Source: Aquila chrysaetos chrysaetos (taxonomy: Eukaryota > Chordata > Aves > Accipitriformes > Accipitridae). From it: a stretch of 64,000 nt of DNA. Below, in pieces: positions 37,201 through 55,226 of the stretch. Both the position numbers and the translations under genes were made by a program. Where the stretch lies: positions 3,100,001-3,164,000 of the forward strand of contig NC_044019.1 in assembly GCF_900496995.4 (NCBI RefSeq). The letters run 5' to 3'. Within the stretch, counting starts at the first letter, position 1. The number at the start of each line of letters is the position of its first letter. The notes under the pieces were generated by a model. That model made no database searches, had not been told where the DNA came from, and was given only the letters and a program-made list of their open reading frames with translations.

Positions 37201-40200
37201 TTCTGCCTCAGCTTTCTCTCTCACTCCTGCAGACACGTGTGTGCTTGGGAGTTCAAAAGGTTGAACTGGAGGCTGTCCTGCAGCTGGTGCAGGACAGGAA
37301 GCTGTGGGCTTCTCCTGCAGAGACGTTGTTGGTGCATAGACCACAAATGGTGTCCCTGTCTCTGCTGGAGATCCCTGCATGGCTCAGCATCTTTCTCCCT
37401 ACAGCGCTGACTTTTGCAGTGGGACTGTGGAAACCGGAGCTGGAGGGGAAGGCTTTGTAGAAGGCACTAGAGCCTAGACACCCAAAGAGACACTGGCAGC
37501 CCTTCAGCAGCATCTCAAAACCTCACAGCATCTCTGACATCCTTTCCAGCTGGTGCATCCTACAAACACAGGTAGGGCTGGGCACACCACACGTTTCCTC
37601 CACCCAACCCACCCATTTCCTATTTTCTGCAGACATGAAAACTAGTGAGTTAATCCTACAGGCCATAAACTAAGCTGTATTAGCAGACACCATCTGTCCT
37701 TTTTCATTTGCTGATGCACGACCTATTTTGCTGTGTAGTGGAGCAGGCACTGCAGTTTCGGGGCTTGCATGTTGCAGTGTCCCTGTTGCCAGGGTATAAT
37801 CCACTGCTCACAGTGACCTGCTAATGGGAGAAGGCTCCAGTGAACTGAGCACCAGGGGGACCTGCTGTCATGGGCAGGTGGTGACTGAAGCCTGTCCCTA
37901 CGGCTGCTTGGCCTCAAAGGAGGTTTGAGCCCCAGTCCCACAAAGCACCACTTAATACCTGGGAAGAGAAAGGTCTCCGCAGAACTTCCAAAGACAAGAG
38001 CATGACTGCCCTCAGCAGGGCCTCTCCTTATCTGGAGCCCCTTCAGCAATGGCCATGGGAAGGTCACTGTGCAATAACACCCTCTTAGAGCCGCCACCCA
38101 ACCTTCACAGCCCTTCATTGGAGCTGGGGACAGTAAAAGCAAAATAAGAAAAGTGAAAGGGACTGTGTTCGTCTTGGCAGGGGAAGAGACACATCCACAC
38201 TCCCTCACTTGCCAGGAGGTCACAGAGAGACCTGAACATCTCAGGTCTCTTCAGCACCATCTGGGAGAATATTAGCATGGGGCTCAAACCCTGCCGTCTG
38301 CTCCTGAGGACACAGATGTGGTACTTCTTTCTGCTGAGTAACAACTCTGCACTTCTTTGTCTTGGAAGCAAAGTTTCCAAAACACATACCACCTTGGCAC
38401 CTCCAGAAGTGCCATAACATAACACAGAGATCATTCTCATACTGAAGTGGGGTTCATGGGAACAGGCCATGTGGTGTGCTCAGCACTCTGGCCATGCTGC
38501 TCTGGCCTGGGGTAATTCCTGTGCTTTACAGAAACTGAGCAACGGCAATCACAACAGGACAAGGAAAGACGGGAAGAGAATTCTTTCTCTATCCCTCTAA
38601 GGGGATCTGGTCATGTCTTGGAGCAGTCTGGTGACCCTTGTCTGGGTACAGAAGTACAGACGTTATTAAAGGTCATAAAACCATCAGGATATTTCCAAGC
38701 CAGTTATCATATTTGACTTAACCAACTCTCAAAGCAATTCCAAAGGTTAGCACCTTGCTGCATGAAGCCGCATTTCCTCCTGAATTTACCAACTTTTTAT
38801 TTAACTCAGTGCTGGTGGCAGAAATTTTCCCTGACCTCTGAGATAAAGAGCAAGGAAATTCTGTCGTTGTGTGCTGTTAGGAGTCAGGGAGGGAACTGAG
38901 CGCAGGGGGGTTGGTGCTAACACACTCATCTGTTACTCAGAACCAGGGTGGTCACTGACCTCTGTCTGGGGTCCCAAAATCAGCCAGGGAGTTTTCAGAT
39001 TCCTGCCTCACCGCACAATGAAAGTGGAAGAGAGAGTGGAAGGAGTTATTCAGACTGACCTTGGCATTAGCCAGACAACTTCTTTCTGAATTAGCTCAGT
39101 TGCACCATTTGGGCTTTCTGAGGAACTCTCAACCTGCTGGGTAGGATGTGGCCTGAATCCACCCACCTCTGTGCCATCAGTGTCCTCTGGGTAGCCAACG
39201 CTGGCTGCTACAAGGACAGTGCAAGTAAGCTGGCCTGGAGTCATTTCCCTTTCCTGCTAGTTCTGCTCTTTTCTCTTAGAAACTGGCTTAAGCTCGGAAA
39301 TCCGGGTTTTCTTACCCTGCTGCAACTGTAATCGGTGGTAACTTCTGCACAGTCTCGTTGCCTACAGAGATGCTTGACCCCTCCGCAAATCTTGCTAAGC
39401 TTTGGATAACCACAGCTTCCAGTAGCAATAAGCCCTGCTGTTTCCTTCCTGTCTTTGCTAAGCTTTGCCCAGTGTTCCCTTGTCCATGCTGTGGACACTC
39501 ACTTGGCCTCTGCCTCAGATTTGACAAGAAATTATGACTTTCCTGCAAGATGCCGTGATGTCCCTACCGCTCTCCTGCAAGGTGTGATCTCCATCCTGCA
39601 CTGTGGGGAGAGGGGACGGTAGCTGGTGTCAGGATCTCTGTGCTAGGAACGAGGTTTACTTGCAGACTGACAGCTTGGGGTATAAATCCCTATGGCAGGA
39701 CTGGGCCCAGCGTTTCTTATTTCTTTCATTGTGCTTTGGGGAAGAGAAATGGCTCAAGAATTTTATTGATCTGAGGCCAAGGAACAAACATCCCCCCTTC
39801 ACAGGCCACAGCCACGGGCCTCTCCTGTGCGCCATGTGAGGAACCGGAGCAGGGAAGGGCAGTGCTTTGCCAAGACTAGAACGTACCCAAATCTGCGACT
39901 ACTGTCAGGAGGTGGGAAGAGGAAGAAACAGCCCATGCGGTCAGCCCTGGAAAGGGCAGTTCCTGCCGAGAACTGGCTGGGGGACATTCCCATTTTCATA
40001 ACCAGCAACAGCTGTCAAAAGGGGAAAGAAGAGTGATTCTGGATCCTGCCAGCAGCACCTCCCGTCTGCAGCCAGGACAGGACAGCAGCAGAGTGCTCCC
40101 AGCACAGCCCTCTGGCCCCGCAGCAAGGAAAACGTGTGTCATTTTCCAGAGGGCTGAGCCAGCACTAACCAGGTGGGAAACGTATGAGTCTCTCACTTTG

Positions 40201-43200
40201 AAAATCAGCTTGATCAGGGTTCCCTTGTCTCAGATGAGATCTTTCCCCAGCCTGACGCTTGGTTGCCAAGCCCCTGCCTTCAGCCTGGTTCAGTCTAGGG
40301 CTGCTCCCCCAGTGCTCTGTTCTCTCTGCAGCAGAACAAGGTGGGCAAGGGGAGAGGGGAGCTGTGCGTCCTTCATTCCTGGGCCAGCATGGAAAGGTAA
40401 ACAGGGTTTGTTCTGCCAGGGTTTGCCGCTGACCCACCCCTGCCTTCCCCCAGTTTGCTGCCATGACCATAAGCCCATTCTCTCTAACTTCTCCTCAAGC
40501 AGAGCCCACCTTTACCGCAGCCAGGAAATTCCTCTTCTTCCTCCCTCCTCTCCCTCACCTCTTCACCACCATGAGAAACCCCCTTCCCTCTCTGGGGCTG
40601 ATGCCATCTGTGGGTTGCCTTAGCCAGTGTTTGAGCAAATGAGCCCCTGTGCTGTCTGAGGAGGCTGGACTGTGCGCAGCAGAAAAGTGAGTAGGAGGTT
40701 TCTGGGATGATCAGCGTGCACTGAGACCTCAAATGCTTCTCTGAAATCAGGCCCTGCTGTTGCTCCATAGCATCCTTCTAACAGGGAGGCAGCAATGACC
40801 GTCTCTCATCTGCCCAGCCCTGCCCTGTCTGATCCAGGCTGCCATCCCAGTTCCCCTGAGCACCAGGAAAAGTCCAGTGCCTGCCACTGAAACAGCAGTA
40901 GCTGCCAAGTGCCTCCCAGCTGTCTCCGAGTTATAGGCTCCCTCCCCAGCGTAAGCCCTGCAGTGTCTCAGGGGGCAACTGTTGGCAATAACAGCCCTAT
41001 TTAAACAAAGCAGAGACGGCCTGACTTCACATGGCCTCCCTCTGCCTTTCCCTGCCCCCCTGCCGTCATGGATATTTGGGGAAAAGCCTCTCAAGGCAGC
41101 GCTGACTCCTGCACCTCCCACTGTACGTGCAGCTCAGCCACAGCAACATGCTGGGGTTCACGTAGCTCTGGGTCCTGCTCCAGCTATTCCCACCCACTTT
41201 CTGTGGATCTCCTGCAGGATTCACAGCCCAGCACCCAGGGGTGCTGCCCATCCCCGAACACGTAAGAACAGTGCTCTCAGCATGGGACGAGCACCAAAAT
41301 TGCAGCTGGAGAACCTGGCAGCAGACATGGAGCAGAGCCCTGTCCCTGGGCTGAGGACCAAGAATGCCTCTTTCCCATCCGACAAGCCAAGGCTTTGAGC
41401 CCTGCCAAACCCCAGTGTTTGTTCCTGCATTTGGCAAGCAAGAGATGGCAACAAAAGCATGTGCGAGGCAGAAAGAGGAGTTCCAGTGAAGGAGGGAAGT
41501 GGGTTTCTCTTGGGTCTCTGTGACCTTTTCTGGTTTGGAAATACCAGAGATGTGCAGAGATGCTAACAATGCACAGCGAGGGTGTTTCAACTGCCCCAGC
41601 AGCAGAACAAACCCTGTGGCCTCCTTCAGTCAGAGGAAACTGGAGCCCAGAGCCACAGCCCAGCCTTTGGCTGCTGGGATGGAACCAGTGGAAATCCAGC
41701 TCCAGGGAGTCGGTGCCTTCGCCTGTTTGCAAGGAAGATTTATTTGCAGCTATGGAGCCTTACTATGGGCACCTTGTCTTCCAGCCCTGGTTCTCTGGGA
41801 TACAGGTCCTGCTGTGCGATGGGAACAGTTTTTCTTCTACTGACAGCAGCTGAGCCAAGTTCTCCTGGAGCCCGTGGACTGGGAGTTGTATCAGCAATGC
41901 CCTTGGCCATGAGGATCCCATTGATTCTGTCCTCACCACTGTCCTTAGAGAAGCAAGCACAGAGGATGAGCTGTTGGGGCAGAGCCAAGAGAGGGGCTGA
42001 GACCGAAGAGAGTCAAACGGCTCCAGCAATTCCTCCATGTGCTTCCAGACCTTCTTGCTTAACCTCAGAGAGAAAAAGCAACGCTGGCAGGAGGAAAGAA
42101 AAGGAGCGGGGTTCTGCACAGGTAGGTCAGGAATGCACCTCGATCCCCTCAGAGCTGAGAGTTAAGACCAGGTTTATAGCTAAGATGGAAATGCTGATTT
42201 GGCCAAAGGGTTAATACTTCCGTTGGGAACCAGAGAACTATTGATTACTCAAGTAACCTCAGCTATTAAACAAATGGCTACTTCAGCAGAAGGGAATTTC
42301 AGCCTGGGTTTAGGGAGAGGATAGAGAGGACTCCAGGCAGTAGTGGGAACACACCAACCCGCTCTCCTTGACTCAGCTGCTGTGCTGCCTGCCCTGCCTG
42401 CTCTCAAGGGTACCAGATAAGGAGTGAAAACAAACACAAAGTAGGCGCCTGTGAGTGCTCCTGCAAAAGGAACTGGAAAACATTCACTGCAGTGGACTCA
42501 TGGCCAAGACAGACTGTGGAATAGGAAGGACTAAAATGTCTCAGAGGAGCTGGCTCAGCTCCCAGGGCCCTCTCTGGATGCTGGCACAAGGGCAGCTCCT
42601 CCCAGTGCCCCAAGGCTCTGCAGAGGCTTGCAGGTCCACAAGCCCTCTTTTCCTGGGAGGGTGTGTGTGGCAGCCTGGGTACCAACACCCAGCAGAGCAC
42701 AAGTTCCCATTTATTGTATTTGTATATTATTGTATATCTAGCAGTGATTGCCTATGGCAGGGACCAAACGCACAGGTAATATAGCACGGCAGTGGAACAG
42801 GATTGCATGAAGGCACTAGGAGCATGTCAGAGACTCAGCTGATGTGCAGATGCCAGGCTGTGTAATATTCACATGATCATCCCTTTTGCAGTGTAGGCAA
42901 GCTGTAGGGGGCATAGCAAGGAGAGCCAGCTGAGCGGTGGAGAAGGTCAAGGACTAGGAGGGTTGACTTGACCTTTCTGCTTGTGGGAGGTCCTGGTGCC
43001 ATTCCCCCACTAAAGTTTGAATCACCTTGAAAAAATCAAGTTGAAACATGACTTAGAAGCAGTCATAGCTGCGTTAGCTGCTGGACATGCAGAACTGCAA
43101 CCTCAGGGACTGAAACTGCAGAAAAGCAGCATTAACTCCTCCCTGCACCCTTCCCAAACTGCTCCTGGGAGCCTGATTCAGGCCGTACCCAGCAAGGTCT

Positions 43201-44859
43201 CATTTGGGAGCACCTGGCCCCATCCAGAACTGGCTCCCTCCCACCACAGCTGCCCTGTGCAGCACTGAGGGCTGGCACAGGGAGCTGCTAGCAGGTCCTC
43301 TCCTCCCCTGCCCACCCACATCAGAGGCCTGAAACGCAGCTGGCCACACAGCCACCTGGGTGACAACACCACAGCTTGCTCCTAAAAGCCTCCAAGCGTG
43401 GAGCCTCCGACCCATTGCTCCCACAGAAGTCCCACACAGCAGCACAAGCTGTTGCTGTTCGCAGAGTTACCATGAAATAAGCAGCAGTATGGCCACCCTG
43501 GGCCACTCCCAAATGCTCCCTATAGACCCAGCATCTGTGCCTTCATAGGGGAGGATCGTGCATCTCACAGCAATAGCCTTCCCTAATTAAAGCATATTTA
43601 TGCTCCTTATTGCAGTTCTGCTTTCTCATGTACTCTCAAGCGTTCCTGGCTGCATCTCTCCCTGGCCCCACTGCTGCCCCCAGCCCTTTAAATGACGTGT
43701 GAAACATGGGAAACGGGTGAACGTTATTTCAACAAAATGGTTGTGACAGGAGCATTGGCCTCTCCCTGTTCTTGGATTTCAGACAAGGTTTCTTCAGCCC
43801 TACTGAGTTTCTGCTTTGTGCCTCTTCCATCTCCACCCCAGTACTGGTTTCTGACACCCACAGGGGTGACCAGCAATGGACTTCTGACCCCAGATGTACT
43901 TTTCTCAGTCAGATACACATTGAGGATCCTGACAGGCAAAAGTCAAGTTAGCACAGATTGAGCAGGGGCTAATGAATTCACTTTATAGTTTGCTAACATG
44001 CTGCAGGGCACTGCTGCCCAGCCTGCACGTAGGTGTAGAGTCCATACGCTCCCCTGCCGTGGAATTGGAGCTGTAAAGCCACCAGCTTTTTCAAGCGTTA
44101 GAGAATGAGCCCAGCTTTTGGATTAGGAAGAGATGAGGTTCACCCCAAGGCCATGGGCCAGCACAGTGCATAGGTACTGCTGGGATGCCGCAGGGCACAG
44201 AGGTGACCGTCACCCCTTGTTCTCTCCGCTAGCAGATCAGATCCCGTTATGCAACTGTTATGCTAAAAGACCATACGACATCCAGAGCAGTTTCAAGGAC
44301 TTTGTTATTTTGCCTTCCAGGTCTGCAGATCCCCAGGATCCACATCCAGAGAGCTCCCGGCAATAATTGTGCACCTGGCTGCCTTCCCCAGAACTATTGC
44401 TTTCTGCACAGGCAGGGTAAGCATTGAGGCTGCTGGAGATGTGCAGTTTAGGATTCCCACCCCAAACGCATGCTGCTGGGCTCAGTCCCAGTGCACCAGC
44501 TCTGCTTACAGCCTCCTATTAGCTAGATGCAACTTAGGGGACTGGGTCTCCAAACTTCTGATTCATTTCATCAATGATTCGTGCTCTAATCCCAAGAGAG
44601 AACTCTGGTCCCCATCTCCAGAGAGGGACCAGGGCTGGTCCCCAGTCCCTTTAGCCCATCCTGGAGGTGCAGGTACTCCTGGCTCTTCCCAGCACAGTGT
44701 CAGTAACACACTGGTATCCTGGGGGGATGCATTTGCAGCTTCTGCACCAGCCAGCCAGGCTCTGACCCAGTGTCGCTGTCCAAGAACCAAGCCCTGCTGT
44801 GTGCCAGGCTCTTAGGGCATTGTATAATATTACTGCTGCCCAAGAGCCATCCCACATCA
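31261..44859. other. RNF19B-AK2 intergenic DNA, proximal part
   Basis: Nearly 14 kb without a recognisable exon. Open frames are short and carry no motif I know. GC content is lower than in the rest of the window. I could not identify CR1 or other interspersed repeats by eye; diverged copies may be present. Short A-rich tracts occur at about 33607-33616 and 33798-33823. Enhancers of RNF19B or AK2, or a long non-coding RNA, could lie here, but the sequence alone does not show them. Confidence 0.5.
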
Positions 44860-45270
44860 GCACGTTAGCCAGAAAGATGCCAAGGCACGCTGTGATCCCG
44901 CAGTCGCTCCTGGAGCCCACCCTGACCCGCTGCCCCCCCACACACACCCCGAGCATCTCTTACCTCTCCCCGGAGCCCACTCCCGATGCAGCTCTCTTCC
45001 CTCCGCAGTCTCCCTGGCTCTCCCTTTCCCACTCCCCTTCCCTCTGCGCCACCTCCCCGGCGTGATGTCAGCGCAGCCCTGCCTCCGCAGCCTCCCCATC
45101 ACACCCCTCCACGGCCACGCACAGCCGCCCATCGCACCCCATCGCTGCTTCCCTTCCCAACGGTTGCCACAGCGACAGGAGGGGGAATCCCATCCTCTGG
45201 TCCTCCGCCTCCCAGGCCCTCGCTTGGTATCACCCACTGCAGCTCATCCTAAAGAGCCTGGAGACCACGG
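44860..45270. promoter_or_regulatory. Isolated GC-richer island, possible promoter or enhancer
   Basis: Within the AT-richer gap this block is C-rich with scattered CpGs. It contains a CRE-like TGATGTCA at 45063-45070 and a weak X-box-like GTTGCCACAGCGAC at 45163-45176. It could be a promoter of an unannotated non-coding transcript or a distal enhancer. No protein frame supports a coding gene. Confidence 0.3.
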
Positions 45271-48200
45271 GAAGGACAAGGTGACAACAGGGAACGGCGG
45301 CAGGCAAAGGCCAGCGATGGCCTTGGGGGAAGCCGTGGCTCAACATACCTGGAAGGGAAGGGAGAGCAGAGGCAGTCACGGGAAGCAGGCTCAGACAAAC
45401 CAGGCACTCACCTTCTCCGCAGCAGTTACCACCCCTGTCCCCAGCGCTCTTCCCACCTTTCCACCCCCTCCATTCATTGCTCTCAGCCAGTTCTTTGTTC
45501 CTCAGCCCCACGTGCTCTTTCTGTTTCAGGGCTGCGCCCATGTGTACCCTGAATTGTACGAGCTCTCTACAGACGAGGGATTTGTGTTACTCGCCCACAG
45601 CAGGCAATCTTTGCAGTGACTTCTCCTCACTCCCAGGTCAAGGTCAGAGATCAGGTGTCGATCAGAAACTTAAGACCAGCTCCAAACCAGACCATCAGGA
45701 GTCGGTGGACTCATTATTACTAACCGCAAATCCACAGTGAAAGGTTTCTCTGCAATCTCTTTCGCAGATGGTTTCATCAGGAAGGGAGAAGGGCAGATCC
45801 TGTATTTTTAGGACTGCAGCACATTTTTAATGGAAAGAGATGGCCCAGGGCTTTTCAGCCCTCCCCCCGCATCCAAGATGCTATTTCTTTTCAGCAGAAA
45901 TACTGCTGCATTAGAGAACAGGTCACTTCCTCTATCAGTGAGAATTCAGTGTCCTATTTGATGCTGGTCCTTGTGCTATAAATAGGAATTTTCCCCTTTT
46001 ATAGTTGCTGAATAATTGTGTGTATGAAATATGAACACAGTTTTCAGAAGAGTGCCTGATAAGCAGCTTGCTGGAGTGAAATCGTTGAACAGAAGGAATT
46101 TACAGCACCTGCAGAGCATCGCATGCTGTGGAAAACATTCAAGGTCAATATGACAGAGACAGGTCACAGAACAGATCCAACTACTGAGGATACAGGCTTG
46201 AGCTAAACAGCCTCCCCACAGCAGCCTTTCCCACAGCACCCCAACAATTCATTTCACGCTCCACACTTAAGTAAGGATCAAACGGAAGAAGCCCAGCTCA
46301 GAGGAGCCAAGGCTTCTCCATCCCACGTACTAGAAAGCCAGGAGGAGCAAGCAGAACAAGTTTTTAAAACAACAGCAGGCAAGTAGTACAGGACACAATC
46401 CTAAACAACGAGGAAGAGCATAGTTTAACATCCATCATCAAAAGAAAGAAGGGAAGAACACCGCAAATGCCAGAGCGGCACAAGCTTGCCTTCAAAAGAA
46501 CGAGAATGCTCATCGGAGGTACAGAGAGGTAATAAAAACACCAGAGCACAGAGAGACTGAATGGCAGAGGAGCAAGAAAGCCCAATTATGCTGAAGAAAC
46601 CAATAATTTCTGGAGGAAATGGGCGTATGCAGCCTGACCCTTTCTGATGCTGGTCCAAAGTGCCTAAACCAAAGCCCTGACCACAAGCAGGGCTGCAAGG
46701 GTGGTACCAAAGGCATTGCGGAAAAACAATGACCCTCCATCAGTACATCTAGAACAGCCTTCCTCTGAGGCACCTCAGAGCACCAGGGTCAGGGTCCCTG
46801 TGGAGGCAGGATAAAGGGAGGCCAGGAAACGCTCTCATTCCCTGTGTTAGAGCAGATTTTGCCCTCTGTATTTAGGGAGAGGCACTGGCAGAGGGGGAGG
46901 GAGGGATGCAACAAGGTATGAAAGGCAAAAAGCAAATGAGCAGAAACAGAAGACACAGTATGTGGCTTCCAGTTGCTGCAGGAGGAGAAAAGGAAATAAC
47001 ATCATCTCCTCCACATACTGGTGATGCAAAGGGAGGAAAAAGGCTAAGAATTACATCAGTTAAAAATACCTGAAAGGAACTCTGGCCAGAAAGGGTCAGG
47101 ATACGCAAGGGCTCAGTGCTTTCAGCGTCACGCATGAAGAAACAGGAGAAAACCAGCAAAAGACACCATTGCTATGGTGATATAAAGCATTGGAACACAC
47201 TCAGTAAGGAAGAGAGATAAAAAGAATTACAAGCCACATTTTCAACTGCACAGAACATCATCCTTGAGATAGGATCAGGCCCGAGGATCCACCCAGCTCA
47301 ATTGTTAGTCGGCTATGCTGTCATCTGCCTCCTCATCTTCCACGCTGTCTGCAGGTCAAAGAGGACACAGCAACAGATATAAAATGTAAAGGGGTTATTT
47401 TATTATTGATTCAGAGGTTAGACAAGGCACCATTTGGTCTAAAAAGAAATGCAAAAAAACCAATTAAGTGTTATTTTTGCAGTCAATTAAGAAAGTCTTT
47501 TTTGCATTTCTTCAGCATTGTGTGAATTCCAGCTTGGTCAAGATCACAGAAAAGCCACCCCATTGCCAAGTAAGGCAGGCTTGGACTAGAGCCGCAGCCC
47601 CTTTGTTCAGCAGCAGAGAAACCTTGAGAAGTCTCTATGCCGGGGTTTAGGAATGCAGCAGAACAAGAAAAACAAAACTTCCAGGAAAAGACCATGGTAT
47701 CTTTTTTTCCTTTCCATTTCAGAAATGATGAGTCATTTGTTCATTTTGGTCCTCGCTGACAGGAAGCAACTTTAGAAAAATCACAGCAAACCTTGCAGTG
47801 GCCTCAGAGCACTAACAGCCCATGAGACAAGCCCTGAAAGTCCTAGAGAAGCCTGCAATGACATCTAGCCCTACCCTCCTAACAGGTCAAGGACCTGCAT
47901 CTGATCACTGGCAGAGATGTTTCACTCTGTACAATTGTTTTGCCTCCCCAAACAGTGATTTCTAAGGAGAAGGCCATCTCCTCTTCACAATGATTCTGCT
48001 GAATAAGAAATCCAAACAAAACCCAACCAAATCAGCACCCAAGCCCCTTGTCTACCACCTCCTTTTTCCCCCTCCCATCAGTCATAACCCCCTCCCAGCA
48101 GCCCTCCCTGCCTCCCCTGCGCCCAGGGGAGGGCTGCAATGGGTGATGTAGCAGAGTGTGCAGCGTTTGGTGGTGTCTCATCTGGTTCACGGAGTCACTC

Positions 48201-49347
48201 AGCTGGAATAAATGGGAACAAAAAAAAAAAATAGGTTTAGGGAAAAAAACCCAGAATTAATCATGGTTTATGGCAGAAAAAGGCTGGCAAGCTGGATGCA
48301 AAGTGAGCACAAAGGGGAAAAGGAACGGAGAGTGGAAGAACACATTGTTCTTGCTGTGGAGTAAAATCTTGACCAAATCCAGGAGCACCAGCTGGCCGGG
48401 AACCCTTCCTGCCATTATGACAGTGTGTAGGGGGCTAGAGCTCTCTCTCTGACTCTCTCAAGATGCCAAGATAAAAGCTGCTTCCACTCAGAATTTCTTT
48501 ACAGTCACTGAGATGCTGGGGCAGCTCTAACACACACTTTCCTCTCCACTACCCCGGAGTGCGGCAGTCCTATGCTAAATGCTATCCTGACCTCCCAGCA
48601 TGCCGATGCCACGCGCCAGGGCTGCCCTTTCACAGGAAAGCCAGAAACGATCGACAAGGCAACAGCCATCTGGGGGATCTCAGGGGACTGCAGGCTGCTG
48701 ACGAAACCAGCACCGTTTACTTTCAAAACCTCTGTCCCTGCAGTCACATGCTTTCAAGAGCAACAAGTCAACTGCTTTCAGTTCCTGGTGTTGTTTCCAG
48801 TTTGCTGGAAGGGAAGAGGCTGTTTCCCTGGAAAAGATGTATGAGGACAGAAAGCAATTTTCAGACAAAAGAAAAATTAAGAAAAAGAGCAAGGGATTCC
48901 TAAGGATTAGGCATCTGCTCTGGACACACAGCCCACAGCAGCTCAGTGCACAGGAGAGAGAGGCCATCTCCTTGAAAGAGGAGGGTACTCAGTAACACTG
49001 AATCAGTAAACATACATGGAAGGCCAAAGGACAAAGTTTAATCTGGGCCAATCTGCATTTACAGCGGGGTCCTCTAGGAAGGGCTGGAATCCCACATGGG
49101 CAAAGGTCATTACCAGCCTTGCAGGGCCACCATATACCAGCGTGATGGCCCCGAGAAGCTGGGTCACTAACCACACCACACATGGTGTCCTCAAATGGAC
49201 AGCCTGATGGAGCTGTTTGATTTGCTCAAGAAACGAGTACATTTCCATGATCTCATAACGAAGGTCATTGGCTCAAGGGCACATGAAGCCAGTGCTTAAT
49301 AACACTGTCTCTCAGGCCTTGAAAAATCACTTGATTTGCAGTAAGGC
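45271..49347. other. RNF19B-AK2 intergenic DNA, distal part
   Basis: No convincing protein exon apart from the tentative AK2 terminal exon listed separately. AT-rich words and short A-tracts (for example 48220-48230) are present. I see nothing else that can be named. Confidence 0.45.
47305..47348 (-). other. AK2: Possible alternative AK2 terminal exon
   Basis: Human AK2 makes two C-termini: one reads through (CKDLVMFI) and one splices from a donor inside that codon stretch. The same donor context, ACAT|GTAAAG, is present here at 50344/50343. On the minus strand an acceptor (GACCTGCAG) ends at 47349; joining in phase would add YSVEDEEADDSIAD and a TAA at 47305-47307. The polypyrimidine tract is weak and no good poly(A) signal lies nearby. 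Human isoform B ends in a single Ser, so this would be a different tail. Tentative. Confidence 0.2.
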
Positions 49348-49353
49348 TTTATT
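49348..49353 (-). terminator. AK2: Probable AK2 poly(A) signal AATAAA
   Basis: The first canonical AATAAA on the minus strand below the AK2 stop gives a 3'UTR of about 0.97 kb. A weaker ATTAAA lies closer, at 50155-50160, and could give a short form. Confidence 0.5.
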
Positions 49354-50246
49354 TAGACTTTGGGATCAGGAGCTCAACACATCTTCAACTCCTTGGCCAA
49401 AGCCAAGGCAAGAGTGAAGAGATGAAACCCAAGTCCTTTTCTTGTCCTCAAGACATCCCAACTTGCTATGCACAGCGCCTGTCAGACTCTGACCAGAGAC
49501 TTCATGTTGTCAAAAAAAAAAAAAACCAAACCAAAAAACCAACACAAAAAGTATCTCACTAATATATTTGCTATATTGGGGCCCACAAATGAGGAGAGGC
49601 TGAAAACCCCCAGCTCTCACCCACCCTCTTTCTGCCCCACAAGCATCATCAGAATGGGAGGAAGACAGGTCGTGCTCTCAGGTAACCTGCCATCCCACAG
49701 AGAATAAAACACATACAATGAGAACAAGTTCTCACCCAGCCCCGAGCAGCAGCAGGCTGCACTCATGCGCACAGCCAAGCTGTCCCTCCCATGGCTGCTC
49801 CCCCAGCTGACACACAGCCCTTCACATGCTTCCCATGAGGAACCCCGCATTTCATGTCCTGCAGCGGATAGACAGCATCACCTATGGCACCCTGTGAAGG
49901 TCCTTCCCCCCTGATCTCTAACCTTCTGCTAGTCCCCTGTGGAGCAGCCAGGAGGAGCTGAAAGTACAGCTCCTTCCAAAGAGCTACAGCTCTAGAATGA
50001 AACAAAAGCCTTTTGACTCAAAGGGATGCAAACCCCATCTCTGGCAGCAATCAGCTGGTGCTCGGGCTCGCTGCGACCTCTAGGGACCAAATCTCCAACA
50101 TCCGCAAACAGACTGACGTTCACATATACTGAGATACAGACCGTTAACAACTTGTTTAATAGAGAATTAGCACAGCCCTGCCTTGGGCTGAACCGCCTTG
50201 TCCCCTCCTCTTCTACTCTGCTTAGCTCTTCACCCTCCCTGGCCCC

Positions 50247-50290
50247 AGAGAGACAGAGACAGAGATGGAGAGACAGAGAGAGAGAGAAAA
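50247..50290. repeat. (GA)-rich microsatellite in the AK2 3'UTR
   Basis: Interrupted AGAGACAGAGA tracts followed by a GAGAGAGAGA run, about 30 bases downstream of the AK2 stop codon. Confidence 0.8.
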
Positions 50291-50317
50291 GGGAGAGCTC
50301 TGTCCTGGGACAGAACC

Positions 50318-54936
<4,619 letters not shown>

Positions 54937-55005
54937 GGCCGCCGCCGACTGCGCGCCCGCCCCGCCCGGCGGCCAATGGGCGGTGACGCCGGGGCCGCGC
55001 TGCTA

Positions 55006-55226
55006 GGGGGCGGGGTTTCGCGGGGAGCGGGCGGGGTTTCGCGGGGTGCGGGCGGGGTTTCGCGGGGAGCGGGCGGGGCTTCGCGGGGAGCGGGCGGGGT
55101 TACTCAGGTAGAGGGTGGGGTTTCGCAGGGAGCAGGCGGGGTTTCGCGGGGAGGGCGTGGTTACTCAGGTGGTGGGCGGGGTTTCGCGGGGAGCGGGCGG
55201 GGTTTCGCAGGTAGTGGGCGGAGTTA
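55006..55226. repeat. 21-bp GC-box minisatellite at the AK2 promoter
   Basis: About ten copies of a 21-bp unit (GGGCGGGGTTTCGCGGGGAGC and variants) begin 70 bases upstream of the AK2 start codon. Most units carry a GGGCGGGG Sp1-type GC box. Two diverged copies have GGTTACTCAGGT in place of GGTTTCGCGGGG. A CCAAT pentamer (54973-54977) lies between the array and AK2. The array probably overlaps the AK2 promoter CpG island. Confidence 0.9.
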
